Positions 41,813 to 50,949 of a DNA stretch of 64,000 bases are shown piece by piece. A model generated the notes under the pieces. That model searched no databases. It had not been told where the DNA came from and saw only the letters and a program-made list of their open reading frames with translations. Numbering within the stretch: the first letter of the stretch is position 1; the number at the start of each line of letters is the position of its first letter. Made by a program: the position numbers and the translations under genes. This DNA comes from Symbiodinium natans (Eukaryota; Sar; Dinophyceae; Suessiales; Symbiodiniaceae), in the NCBI GenBank assembly GCA_905221605.1, contig CAJNDS010002342.1, positions 217,001 through 281,000 on the forward strand, given 5' to 3'.

Positions 41813-41917
41813 GGGATGTTCCCCCCTTATACTAGCAGTCCTTAATAGGGATTATAGTACCCCCCCGCTACTAGAATTCCTATTAAGGACTGTTAGCGCC
41901 AGGGGGAACATCCCAAC
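41813..41917. mobile_element. Introner-like element, family C, best copy
   Basis: TTGGGATGTTCCCCCCTTATAC and AGGGGGAACATCCCAA are inverted ends. Inner CAGTCCTTAATAGGGATTA is also inverted in the right half. Confidence 0.8.
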
Positions 41918-42046
41918 CCCAACCGATGTTTAAGGTACAGGAGCGGGGCAACATGCCTCGTGCCAGGCGTGAGGGTTAGCACATGAAACCCGAAACCCTA
42001 AACCCGAAACCCGAAACCCTAAACCCTAAACCCTAAACCCTCCCAG

Positions 42047-42138
42047 TTTGCTTGAAGAACTTCGTGGCTTAGAGCTTCGTAGCGCGCAGGAGTCCTCGGT
42101 GGCGGAAGATTCCGAAAACAAGGGAGCTCGGCAGTTGG
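42047..42138 (+). CDS. Exon candidate, strong
   Basis: Thirty codons: LLEELRGLELRSAQESSVAE, then DSENKGARQL, between CTCCCAG after CCCTAAA and GTTTTACA. Confidence 0.7.
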
Positions 42139-42179
42139 GTTTTACAAGGATTGCAGGTTTCAAGCTTCCAGGCAGATCT

Positions 42180-42262
42180 GATATTATTATTATTATTATG
42201 ACTATGATTATTACTATTATTCTTATTCTTATTCTGATTATTAGCATTCTCATTATTTGTAT
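42180..42262. repeat. (ATT)n microsatellite
   Basis: Degenerate ATT/CTT triplets. Confidence 0.9.
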
Positions 42263-42290
42263 TATTGGAAACCTAAACCCGATGTGCCAG

Positions 42291-42397
42291 GAGCCACTGC
42301 GAGCTTGGTTCTGCAGCTTCCTTCTCAGGCTTTTACGTTTTCTTTGGGCCCCAGAAGTTCCCAAAGTCACGATCCCTCGTCAAATAAAGAAGAGGGG
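42291..42397 (+). CDS. Exon candidate
   Basis: Reads EPLRAWFCSFLLRLLRFLWA, then PEVPKVTIPRQIKKR, after GTGCCAG. A hydrophobic then basic stretch. The 3' limit is uncertain. Confidence 0.5.
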
Positions 42398-42549
42398 CGG
42401 CCTTAGAATAAGGACTCCAAAAAGGGGCCCTATAATTTAGAGAAACTCACCAACTCCCTCGAGCACCTACATGAAGCCCACTCAAGGCCCCTGCAAACCC
42501 TAAACCCTAAACCCTAAACCCTAAACCCTCAACCCTAAACCCTACATAG

Positions 42550-42630
42550 AACTTCCTGGGAGGTCTTCTGGCGCCGTGGACGTTGCAGCGCCGTGCGCCT
42601 TTCCTCGACATCCTTCCAGACACTCTGCAG
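42550..42630 (+). CDS. Exon candidate
   Basis: Reads TSWEVFWRRGRCSAVRLSST, then SFQTLC, between a CATAG acceptor following CCCTAAA and GTGCTTG. Confidence 0.6.
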
Positions 42631-43135
42631 GTGCTTGCTTAGGGTTTAGTTTAGGGTTTTAGGGTTTAGGGTTTAGGGTTTTGTTTCATGGAAAGGACCG
42701 TACCCTATCAATTCTAGGGTTCCGGGCCTATAAGTCCTGAGGGTTTAGCCTTTACTTGAAAAAAGCCCTGCCAATCCACGGCTTTTTTGAAACTTTATTG
42801 GATAGAGTCCTAAACATCCTCAGTTTGATACTTCAGACCCCCCAAAGAGCCTACAGAAAGAAGGCTTTATGTATACGGCTCAACAGCTGAAGGCCTTTTG
42901 TGGTCTAAGGTAGACCCTATGCCTACCTCTCTGCAGGGACCACGTTCGCCCTGGGCCATTTTCTGGGGCCTTGCTTGATCCATGCGACCATGTGACCCAC
43001 GAAGGTTCAGACTGTTGGTTTTACACCATGAGCCCTAAACCCCTACACTCTACCCACTCTACCCCCTAAACCCTAAACCCTGAACCCTAAACCGTAAACC
43101 CTGAACCCCCAGCCCTTCAGCCCTGCATGCCTCAG

Positions 43136-43174
43136 GGAGCCTTGCTTCTGTGGAGCCATAGAATCATGACATTC
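43136..43174 (+). CDS. Exon candidate, short
   Basis: Thirteen codons GALLLWSHRIMTF, phase 0 at both ends, between CCTCAG and GTGAGGG. Confidence 0.5.
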
Positions 43175-43212
43175 GTGAGGGAGGGGGGGTTTAGGGTTTA
43201 GGGTTTAGGGTT

Positions 43213-43310
43213 TACATGGGGGGTAGGTACCTCGGAGCCTTAGCGAAGCTTCGGGAGCCTTGGGGAGTAGTAGGGAGTATTTGGGAACCTTGGGTTACAT
43301 ACCCCCCTTG
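43213..43310. mobile_element. Short dispersed element, family H, inverted
   Basis: GGGGGGTAGGTACCTCGGAG mirrors the end of 20625-20715. Contains GGGGAGTAGTAGGGAGTATT. Confidence 0.5.
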
Positions 43311-43474
43311 AAACCCCCCCTCCCTTAAGAGCCCTCTTATGGAACCTCAAAAGCCAGGAGCCAGAAGCGCCTGAACCTTGAAACCCCCCCGCCCCAAGGT
43401 TCAAGAAACCCCTAAGCGCCTAGGGTTTCGGGTTGAGGGTCCATGGTTTTTGAGGGATTCCCTTCTTACGCCAG

Positions 43475-43531
43475 GAGCTACATCTCACCGGAGCAGCGGC
43501 AGAAGGGAATCGAGGAGTTGAGCAACCCGGG
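43475..43531 (+). CDS. Exon candidate
   Basis: Reads SYISPEQRQKGIEELSNP between TACGCCAG and GTTTGGGG. Confidence 0.6.
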
Positions 43532-43672
43532 GTTTGGGGTTTAGGGTTTAGGGGTTTGGGGTTTGGGCTTTGGGCTTTGGGCTTTGGGCTTTGGGGTTTG
43601 AGTATGGGTTTTTTGGGCTCCATGGCTGCTTCGGTTTTGGGATTTCGGGCTTGCGGGAGTAGGGGACGGCAG

Positions 43673-43744
43673 TTTGTGGCTCTTGGCTTTAACGCTTCGA
43701 GTGGTGCTGTTGCAGACCCGGTCGGGAAGCCTGAGCAAGATTAG
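43673..43744 (+). CDS. Exon candidate, probably terminal
   Basis: Reads FVALGFNASSGAVADPVGKP, then EQD, and stops at TAG. Acceptor GACGGCAG. Confidence 0.5.
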   Translation, partial: FVALGFNASSGAVADPVGKPEQD

Positions 43745-44261
43745 CCGGTATGGCTGAAACCCTCACTCAAAACCCAAAGCTTTCCATTCCAGCTTTTTGC
43801 GGGGGCGGAGCTACTACTGCTTTTCTTGCAGATTTGCTTCGCGAGGTGAAACACACAATTTGTGGTCAGGTCATCATCTGGGGCTGGTGGGTTTTCAGGG
43901 ATGAAGTAGGTTTAGTGATCAGGGTCTTCCCTTTTTTTCGTTGGGGGGGGGGGGGGGGGTCCCTGTCCATAATGAGCTTATGATAGAGGTGCCAGGAGGG
44001 GGCCCCACAGTTCAGCAGCAAAGGCCCAATCTCTGGGTGAACCCTTAGAGGAGTTTTGTAAGTTGGGCCTAAACCGTAAACCCTACTGCCCCCCCCCCCC
44101 CCCCCCTCTCATTGTACATGGTACATGGAATCCTTAGAAGGGGCCTTGGGCATCCGAGAGTGATAGAACTGAAGCCCTGCGCGTATGGTCATTGTCGTTT
44201 CTCGGTAGTTCCTCCCTTTTCTGGTGCCCTGTGGACGGAAGTGGACAGAGGCCTGTAATCA

Positions 44262-44372
44262 CGGGGACCAAGACTGAGACCCCTTATCTACCCCAAAATA
44301 CGAGAATCCTTTTAAAGGGACCCCCCCCCCCCCCGAAAAGGGGTGCCTCTATTGTTGGACACCCCCCCCATA
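44262..44372. mobile_element. Introner-like element, family E
   Basis: Contains TACCCCAAAATACGAGAATCC, a C run and a GGGGTGCCTCTATTGTTGG end; related to 19429-19535. Confidence 0.5.
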
Positions 44373-44567
44373 TGGAGAACTGACTTGGGTTCTTCGGCGC
44401 TTCAGTGCGGTTCAGTTTGGTTGGGTTTGGGGCGTAAGATATAGGGGTCGGAAGAAAACTACGAATAGCATTCCCTTATGGTCCCTTTGTAAGTTATACC
44501 ATTCTAACCCCCCAAACCCTATTCTAATGATTAAGGGGCCCTTATCGTAGGGCTACCGGCTTCCCAG

Positions 44568-44623
44568 ATGTGCGCATCCAGGAGCACCGGAAGCACTCGG
44601 AATCGTTCCCAGGCGGCTGCAGG
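44568..44623 (+). CDS. Exon candidate
   Basis: Reads VRIQEHRKHSESFPGGCR between CTTCCCAG and GTTAGAG. An overlapping frame starting ATG 44568 is also open. Confidence 0.5.
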
Positions 44624-44778
44624 GTTAGAGCTCGGCATGTTGAAACACACCATTCTGGGTCACCATACATCCCCTAAACCCTATAAACCCTATAAACCCT
44701 ATAAATACCCTATAAACCCTATAAACCCTATCAACCCTATCAACCCTAGACACCCTAAACCCTAAACTGCCTTTGTAA

Positions 44779-44873
44779 GCTTGATAGCCAAGTGGTACCC
44801 TTTACCCTTTTTTGGTTCTGAGCTCCCTTACAAAGTAACCAACCAAAGCAATGGTGCCCTTACTGCATAATGT
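44779..44873. mobile_element. Introner-like element, family D, decayed
   Basis: Starts GCTTGATAGCCAAGTGGTACC; the right TIR is lost. Confidence 0.5.
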
Positions 44874-45192
44874 GTACACACTTTGCGTTTTTAGCACAGA
44901 AGGCTTGGGTTTAGGGTTTAGGGTTTAGGGTTTGGGGTTTGGGGTTTGGGGTTTGGGGTTTAGGGTTTAGGGTTTAGGGTTTATACGGTTTAGGGTTTAG
45001 GGTTCAATTTGCGTGCATGGCAGTGGAATCTTGGGGTCTTGTGAGGTTTTGAGAACAAATGGGGCGGTCAGGCCTGCATTGTGATTCGAGGGCTTGTGAG
45101 CTCGGAGTTCGGGGTTGGGTTCTGGGGCATCATAGGCCAAGCGCCTAAATCTGAAAGAAGTCCCAAACCCCGCCCACCTCAAAAAGCGTCAG

Positions 45193-45228
45193 AAGGACTA
45201 CGAGTCGCTGTGTGTCAAGACTCTTAGG
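45193..45228 (+). CDS. Exon candidate, short
   Basis: Reads KDYESLCVKTLR. The frame is open upstream as HLKKRQ, so the true start may be earlier. Donor GTTTAGGG. Confidence 0.5.
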
Positions 45229-45466
45229 GTTTAGGGTTTAGGGTTTAGGGTCTAGGGTCTAGGGTTTAGGGTTTAGGGTTTAGGCGGCTTCTTGACTGGT
45301 TTTCATAGGTCCCCCAGATGTCTGCTATCGAGCTAGGACCGGAGCCTAAACATCCCAAAGCCGTGAGTTCGTCTTTTGCACCTACTAAACCCTGGAGCCT
45401 GTATTCCTAAACTTTAAACCCTAAACCCTAAACCCTAAGGTTACTGAACTCTAAAGACTGTGCCAG

Positions 45467-45532
45467 GCGCGATACTCTCCGACTCGAGAGGTGGCAATGC
45501 CAATATCTCCAGCAAGGTTGATGCCTCAGAGG
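45467..45532 (+). CDS. Exon candidate
   Basis: Twenty-two codons ARYSPTREVAMPISPARLMP, then QR, phase 0 at both ends, between GTGCCAG and GTTCAGGG. Confidence 0.55.
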
Positions 45533-45984
45533 GTTCAGGGTTCAGGGTTTAGGGTTTAGGGTTCGGGGTTCAGGGTTCAGGGTTCGGTTTGGGGTGACCT
45601 GTCCGTACCTTGCGCTCCGAGATTTTGGATTCGCAGATTAGGGCTTCGGATCCTTTGAGCCATGAGCCATAGTTCACTTGCTGTGTGGGGTGCTGTAGGG
45701 GGCTATTAACAGTAGTAATATGGGTGCCTTGCCCAACATTCCAAGGTTTACAATGTAATACAGTGAGTGAGTCACGATATTATAATTCATGCGCTCACGC
45801 TGGCAATATTAATACTAGTGAGCGAAAGAAACTTTAATTCAAGGGGAACATGTGAATGTTATTACTGAGGGAGAAAGAAGTGCATGAAAAAGCCCTAATT
45901 CGTGCATCTCTCTCCTTTTCACCTTTCATAATGTAATTCTATGGGCAAAAAGTGAGTCACCTGTGCAAGCATAATTAGCTCTCC

Positions 45985-46012
45985 GGTTTTCTTCACTGAT
46001 GTGAAGAAAACC
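45985..46012. repeat. Perfect 12-bp stem hairpin
   Basis: GGTTTTCTTCAC, loop TGAT, GTGAAGAAAACC, in an AT-rich segment (45700-46060) unlike its surroundings. Confidence 0.85.
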
Positions 46013-46296
46013 CCAGTAAGAATAACCCTTATATTATCCTTTCATATAGGTTGAGGGGTATGGGTTTGCTTGCATTTACGATCTTTGGGCTCATCAGGCC
46101 GCTGTGATGCTGCCGTGCGGGCTCGAGAGACAGGCTGGTGGTTTGAGAGTTTCAGGAGGATGGAGGGTCCTACCTGCATCTCTTTAAACCCTAAACCCTA
46201 AACCCTCTAATCCCTTGAGGGTAGTTGCAGGTTCGAGGGCTGAGGGTTGCGGGTTCAGGGAACATGGATGTAACTAAGCATTTACGGGGGCTTCAG

Positions 46297-46391
46297 AGCA
46301 TGGGCTTGTGTGGGTGTTGCGGGATCTTCCGGAACTGTCAAAGCTCGGGTTAATGTGGGGTCATCGGCCAAGGCTTGGCGCATGTGCAAGG
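46297..46391 (+). CDS. Exon candidate
   Basis: Reads HGLVWVLRDLPELSKLGLMW, then GHRPRLGACA, between GGCTTCAG and GTTTGGTG. Confidence 0.55.
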
Positions 46392-46919
46392 GTTTGGTGA
46401 AGGGTTCGGGTCATTTTGCCATTGACATGCCCCACCCCTCGACATGTGCACGTACTGACAGCCACTGGAACTGCAAGGTTAGGGTTTAGGGTTTAGGGTT
46501 TAGGGCTTAGGGAGGAGGGCTGAGGGTGCCTTAAACTTACCCGTTCTTGTAGCTGGGAGTTAGGTAGTTTAGTCCCGACTCAGAACCACTAAGTCAACCC
46601 CCCCAAGTCTTGGGAAAGGACTAGGCGTGGTCTGAAGCAAGATCCCGGATGAGTTTTTGTCGCGGATTTCTAGGGTGTAGGGCTTAGGGTAATTTTCGAA
46701 CGCATGGGAACAGCCTCACAACATGCCTTCAGGGCTGAGCTTTTTCTAAAGAGACCGGGACGCTGTGGGAGTGCACTTTTTTCTATTTGTTTAAAGAAAT
46801 TTCAAAAACACTCTCACAGCGCAGCCGTATTTTATATAAACAAAATCACGAGTCATGCACAACGCCAACACAAAGCAGCGATACGGTGTATGTCCTGTCC
46901 CCGTTTTCAAAATAAATTG

Positions 46920-47650
46920 GCCAACTTCATTGGAATCCTAGAAACAACAATAGGAATCCTCTATTTATATCCGTAGGAACCCTATTTTAAATAATCGGAG
47001 CCGTAAAGTCAATAGGAAGCCTCTTAACATGAATTGGAGACCCCTCACAAAAAGATGAGAATCCTCGTAGAACTAATAGGGATCCTATTAAACTGAAGAG
47101 GAACCCTACTACAATTAATACGAACCAATCGGACTCCTATAAAAAATCAGGCGAACCCTTAGAAATACTAAAATGAACATGAGCCTAAACCAATAGGAAC
47201 CCCTTTAAAGTGAATGAGATCCCTATTAATATGAATACGAATCCCATTAACATGAACAAGAATCTGATGAAAATTGATAGGAATCTTATTACATGAGTAG
47301 GAGCCTTATTAAAATAATTAAGATCCTCTATTGAATTATCGGAACCGGATAACAGTTGATAGGACGGAAGCCTATTAAAATGAATAGGAACCCTTGACAA
47401 ATCAAAAAGAACCCGGGTTACAATTCACAAGAATCCTATTAGAACGAGAAGGAATCTTGCTAAAATGAATGGGAACCAATAGGCCTGCAAAACAATAGAA
47501 TCCTTGTACAAGAACTAATAGGAACCCTGCTAAACTAATATGAGCCTAATCCTTAAAATTAATTAAAACCCTTTGCGAATCCCAGTAACATGAATAAGAG
47601 CCCTGTTTAAATTGATAGGAACCTTATTACATTAGTAGGAGCCTTAGGGC
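46920..47650. repeat. Degenerate 21-22-bp minisatellite
   Basis: Roughly 33 variants of a unit like GAACCCTATTAAAATGAATAG. On the minus strand part of it reads as an F-x-F-I-L-I-G heptad string. Confidence 0.8.
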
Positions 47651-47893
47651 GTGATGTCTTAAAATATGTTGCTAAGGTACAGAGTTTAGTATAGATATTA
47701 GGTTTTGCCTATTGGGGGGTGATTGCTTGACTCATCCTAGCTAAGGTATAGTTTTTAGGATAGATGTCATGCCTTGCGTATTGGGGCGCGATTGATTATA
47801 TGGAGGTTGTGGTACTCTCTCGAGATTTTGCAGAATTCGAGTTTGCTTTTTGGTACCTCCTCGAGAAATGGTGGCTGGGAGAGAGCCTCAGAT

Positions 47894-48140
47894 CACGAAA
47901 CTCATGGAAAACATTGGTTCTACCAATGTTGTTGAAAGATGGAGCCGAAAAACATTGGTAAAGCCGACGTTTTCCAAAAATCCATGATTTTCAAACCATG
48001 TAGCCGCGAGCACGAAATTCATGGGTAACATTGGTTTTACCAATTTTTTGAAGGATGGAGCCGAAAAAACGTCGGTAAAACCAATGTTTTCCAAAAAATC
48101 CATGCTTTTCAAACCATGTGGCTGGGAGCACGAAATTCAT
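47894..48140. repeat. 117-bp tandem repeat, about two copies
   Basis: CACGAAACTCATGG at 47894, CACGAAATTCATGG at 48011 and 48129. Each unit holds ACATTGGTTTTACCAAT-type palindromes. Confidence 0.85.
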
Positions 48141-48582
48141 GGATAATATATCAATGTTGTTTAAATTTGTGCAAAGCAGGACCTAGAGGGGATTTTGTCA
48201 CGTCTCTCGCTCGCAAGCATCAGGACATGCCGTTCATCGCCCACCAGATGAGAGAAACACAGAATGCCATGTGCTTGATTGTCCATGTTAGTGCTTTTGT
48301 CACGTACAAAAGGGCACTCAGAAATATAAAACACACACAAAACACAAATACCAAAAAACAACTGTACAAAAAATGCGTACAAAAATGAAATAACACCTAA
48401 AAGCCTAAAGAAAAACCAAAAAACAACCTTCAGAAGACACAGAAAAACCGTAAAAAAGAAAATGGTACAGCAAAATCTCCAATAATACACAAAAATCCTC
48501 GAAAAACCAAAAACCAAAAAACCAAAAAACCAAAAAAACCAAAAAAACCAAAAAAACCAAAAAAACCAAAAAAAACCAAAAA

Positions 48583-48915
48583 AACCAATCCTGAGAGACT
48601 CTTCCCAGGGGTCCGGCTCCCCAACAGAGTCCCTCAGGATTGGTTTTTTTGGTTTTTTTGGTTTTTTTGGTTCTCTTGGACAAGAATCCCCAAAAAAACC
48701 AAAAAAACCAAAAAAAAACAAAAAAACCAATCCTGAGAGACTCTTCCCAGGGGTCCGGCTCCCCAACAGAGTCCCTCGGGATTGGTTTTTTTGGTTTTTT
48801 TGGTTCTCTTGGACAAGAATCCCCAAAAAACCAAAAAATCCAAAACAACCAAAAAAACCAATCCTGAGAGACTCTTCCCAGGGGTCCGGCTCCCCAACAG
48901 AGTCCCTCAGGATTT
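48583..48915. repeat. Three palindromic modules in A/T-rich spacers
   Basis: Each module runs AATCCTGAGAGACTCTTCCC to GAGTCCCTCAGGATT, at 48589, 48731 and 48860. They are separated by CCAAAAAAA and GGTTTTTTT repeats in opposite orientation around GGTTCTCTTGGACAAGAATC. A 300-codon Phe/Lys-rich minus-strand frame across it is low-complexity, not a gene. Confidence 0.85.
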
Positions 48916-49080
48916 TTTTTTTTTTTTTGGGTTTTCTTGTTTCTTTTTCATTATTTTTGTTTGTAGGGATTTTGTGTGGTTTATTTCTTGTTGCACGTTT
49001 TTCGTATGTTTTTAGGGTTTTTTGAAGTTTTGCGTGCTTTTTGTCGAAAAAGTGCACTCCCACAGCGTCCCATTTTCTTT

Positions 49081-49275
49081 CTAAACCCTAAAGCCCTAAA
49101 ACCCTAAAGCCCTAAAACCCGAAAACCCTAAAACCCTAAAACCCCAAAACCCTAAAACCCTAGAACCCTAAAACCCTAAAACCCTGAAACCCTAAAACCC
49201 TAAAACCCTAAAACCCTAAAACCCTCAAACCCTGAAACCCTAAAACCCTAAACCCTAAAACCCTAAAACCCTAAA
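49081..49275 (-). repeat. (CCCTAAAA)n octamer array
   Basis: About 24 units with single changes, ending before the acceptor at 49280. Confidence 0.95.
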
Positions 49276-49280
49276 CCCAG

Positions 49281-49384
49281 GTCTCGGAGGAGTTGGGACT
49301 TGGCGAGCTCTGCCACAAAGTTTCGTCCCGGAGACACGCAGGCCAAGGATGCCGAGTCCGATCGCTTTGTTCGAGCTGTTGGGG
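49281..49384 (+). CDS. Exon candidate
   Basis: Reads SRRSWDLASSATKFRPGDTQ, then AKDAESDRFVRAVG, between AACCCAG and a GTTTAGGG donor. A second frame is open in its first half. Confidence 0.65.
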
Positions 49385-49432
49385 GTTTAGGGTTTGGGGT
49401 TTGGGGTTTAGGGTTTAGGGTTTAGGGTTTAG

Positions 49433-49553
49433 CTTGGTAGCCCAGTGGTGCCCCTTTCCCTTTTTTGAGATTCAAGGTTCCCTTATAACCCTAAACCCTA
49501 GACCCTAAACCCCAAAAAAAAGGTGCCCTTATGATAATATGGTTCCTGGGCTA
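49433..49553. mobile_element. Family D element with telomere insert
   Basis: Starts CTTGGTAGCCCAGTGGTGCC; the centre is replaced by CCCTAAACCCTAGACCCTAA; it ends GGTTCCTGGGCTAAG. Confidence 0.65.
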
Positions 49554-50376
49554 AGTCGGGCTAATGGGAACTTCGGGGTTCGCAAGCAGCTTGGCCTTTG
49601 TAAGGCCTTAGCCTAAGGGCCTTAGCCTAAGGGATCTTCTCTGTCACCCTAAACCCTAAACCCTAAACCCTAAACCCCAAACCCTTAAGGGATCTTCTTC
49701 TTCGCCTTGGCACAAAAGCACGCCCAGGGGCTCGAGGCTCCTCCAGCCTCCAGTTTTTGGTTTCTAGTGCTTGTTTGTCTTTCTCCTATGTTGTCGTTGG
49801 TTTTTGGTTTTTGGTGTGTGTGTGTGTGTGTGTGTTTGTTTCTTTTTGGGTTGTGGGTTGTGGGTTGTAGGTCTTTTTTTGGGTAAGGGTGCGCCTATTT
49901 CACACCCCTAGGGCTTTTTTGGTAGTAAGCATCCTGCACTCAAGCGGTTTTGGGTTTGTTGCTTCTGCCGGAGCCGCGAACCACCCCACTTTAAAGCTGG
50001 CCCTGCAGCCTTTAAACCTTAAACCGTGAACCCGGAACCTAAACCCAAACCCTTAAACCCAAAAGCCCAGACCCTAGGCCTTACCTGGGACCCTATTTTC
50101 CTACAGTTTTTAGGTTGTACCTCCTAAGTACCCTAAACCCTAAACCCGAAACCCTAAACCCTAAACCCTAAACCCTAAACCCTAAACCCTAACTGACCCC
50201 TAAACCCTAAAACCTTACCACTACTAATAATCTGAGATAAATAGGGTCCCAGGTCGACAAAAACCTAAACCCTATAGACCCTCACCCCTAACCCTAAACC
50301 CTATAAGCCCTAAACGCCAAACCCTAAACCCTAGACCCTAAACCCTAAACCCCAAACCACAAACCCTAAACCCTAA

Positions 50377-50459
50377 ACACTAAACACTAAACACTAAACC
50401 CTAAACCCTAAACCCTAAACCCTAAACCCTAAACCCTAAACCCTAAACCCTAAACCCTA
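50377..50459 (-). repeat. (CCCTAAA)n array
   Basis: About eleven units leading into the poly-C tract. Confidence 0.95.
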
Positions 50460-50480
50460 CCCCCCCCCCCCCCCCCCCCC
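50460..50480. repeat. Poly-C tract
   Basis: Twenty-one C at the end of a CCCTAAA array, serving as the pyrimidine tract before the acceptor at 50507. Confidence 0.95.
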
Positions 50481-50507
50481 TCCCTCCCTTTTCCACCATC
50501 GTGGCAG

Positions 50508-50580
50508 GCTCTGACGTGGCCGGCCCGCTACCCTCACCGCACGGGGATCTGGAGGGAGATTCCCGAGGCCTGGACTTGGG
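50508..50580 (+). CDS. Exon, probably of the PAS-like membrane protein gene
   Basis: Reads ALTWPARYPHRTGIWREIPE, then AWTW, and ends phase 1 at GTTTAGCG. The exon at 60435 starts with the two bases needed to complete the codon and keeps the frame open, so the two are likely neighbours across a 9.85-kb intron that holds the copia element. Confidence 0.6.
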
Positions 50581-50617
50581 GTTTAGCGTTTCGGGTTTAG
50601 GGCTTGGGGTTTAGGGT

Positions 50618-50622
50618 TTAGG
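50618..50622. repeat. Target site duplication of the copia element, left
   Basis: TTAGG directly before the 3' LTR; repeated at 59657-59661. Confidence 0.8.
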
Positions 50623-50898
50623 TGCTGACGAGCAGCAGGTGAGCCAGCAGATTCAGCAACCATGGGGAATGCCATCGCTCGAATTTTTGTCTGCTTCGGG
50701 CACGAGAGATCTGAACAAATGCTCTCCGAATGTCCTATTTCGCATGGCCTGCTGTGCTGCCATGCTTTGGTTTTGATTTGCATGGCTACTGTGCTGCCAT
50801 GCTATGTCTGCTTCGCTTGGCTGCTGTGCTGCCATGCGTCCTTCGAGCCCTTCACGCTCGCCTGAATTCAAGGTTGACAAGAGAAGGACTCTTCATCA
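50623..50898 (-). repeat. 3' LTR of the copia element
   Basis: 276 bases, TGCTGACGAGCAG to GACTCTTCATCA on the + strand. Same sequence as 59381-59656. Confidence 0.95.
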
Positions 50899-50908
50899 CT
50901 CCTCCTTC
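50899..50908 (-). other. Polypurine tract
   Basis: GAAGGAGGAG on the minus strand immediately upstream of the 3' LTR; the expected plus-strand primer. Confidence 0.75.
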
Positions 50909-50949
50909 ATCTGGCTTCGGTAACCGATGCCTGATTACTGTACATATCG

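Larger units (their letters stand above)
46757..49071. mobile_element. AT-rich element with perfect 25-bp TIRs
   Basis: GGGACGCTGTGGGAGTGCAC (46757 onward) recurs exactly inverted at 49047-49071; the match is 25 of 25 bases. The 2.3-kb interior is far more AT-rich than its surroundings and made of a 21-22-bp minisatellite (46920-47650), a 117-bp tandem repeat (47894-48140) and palindrome modules (48583-48915). No transposase frame is visible, so it would be non-autonomous. No clear target duplication. It lies in the intron region between the exons at 46297 and 49281. Confidence 0.6.

Noticed and set aside
46757-46828. Separate 72-bp MITE
   Set aside because: The inverted match (GGGACGCTGTGGGAG against CTCTCACAGCGCAGCC) is imperfect, while the distant match at 49047-49071 is exact, so the larger element is preferred.
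48161-49063. 300-residue Phe/Lys-rich minus-strand protein
   Set aside because: It is low-complexity translation of repeated palindromes and A/T runs.
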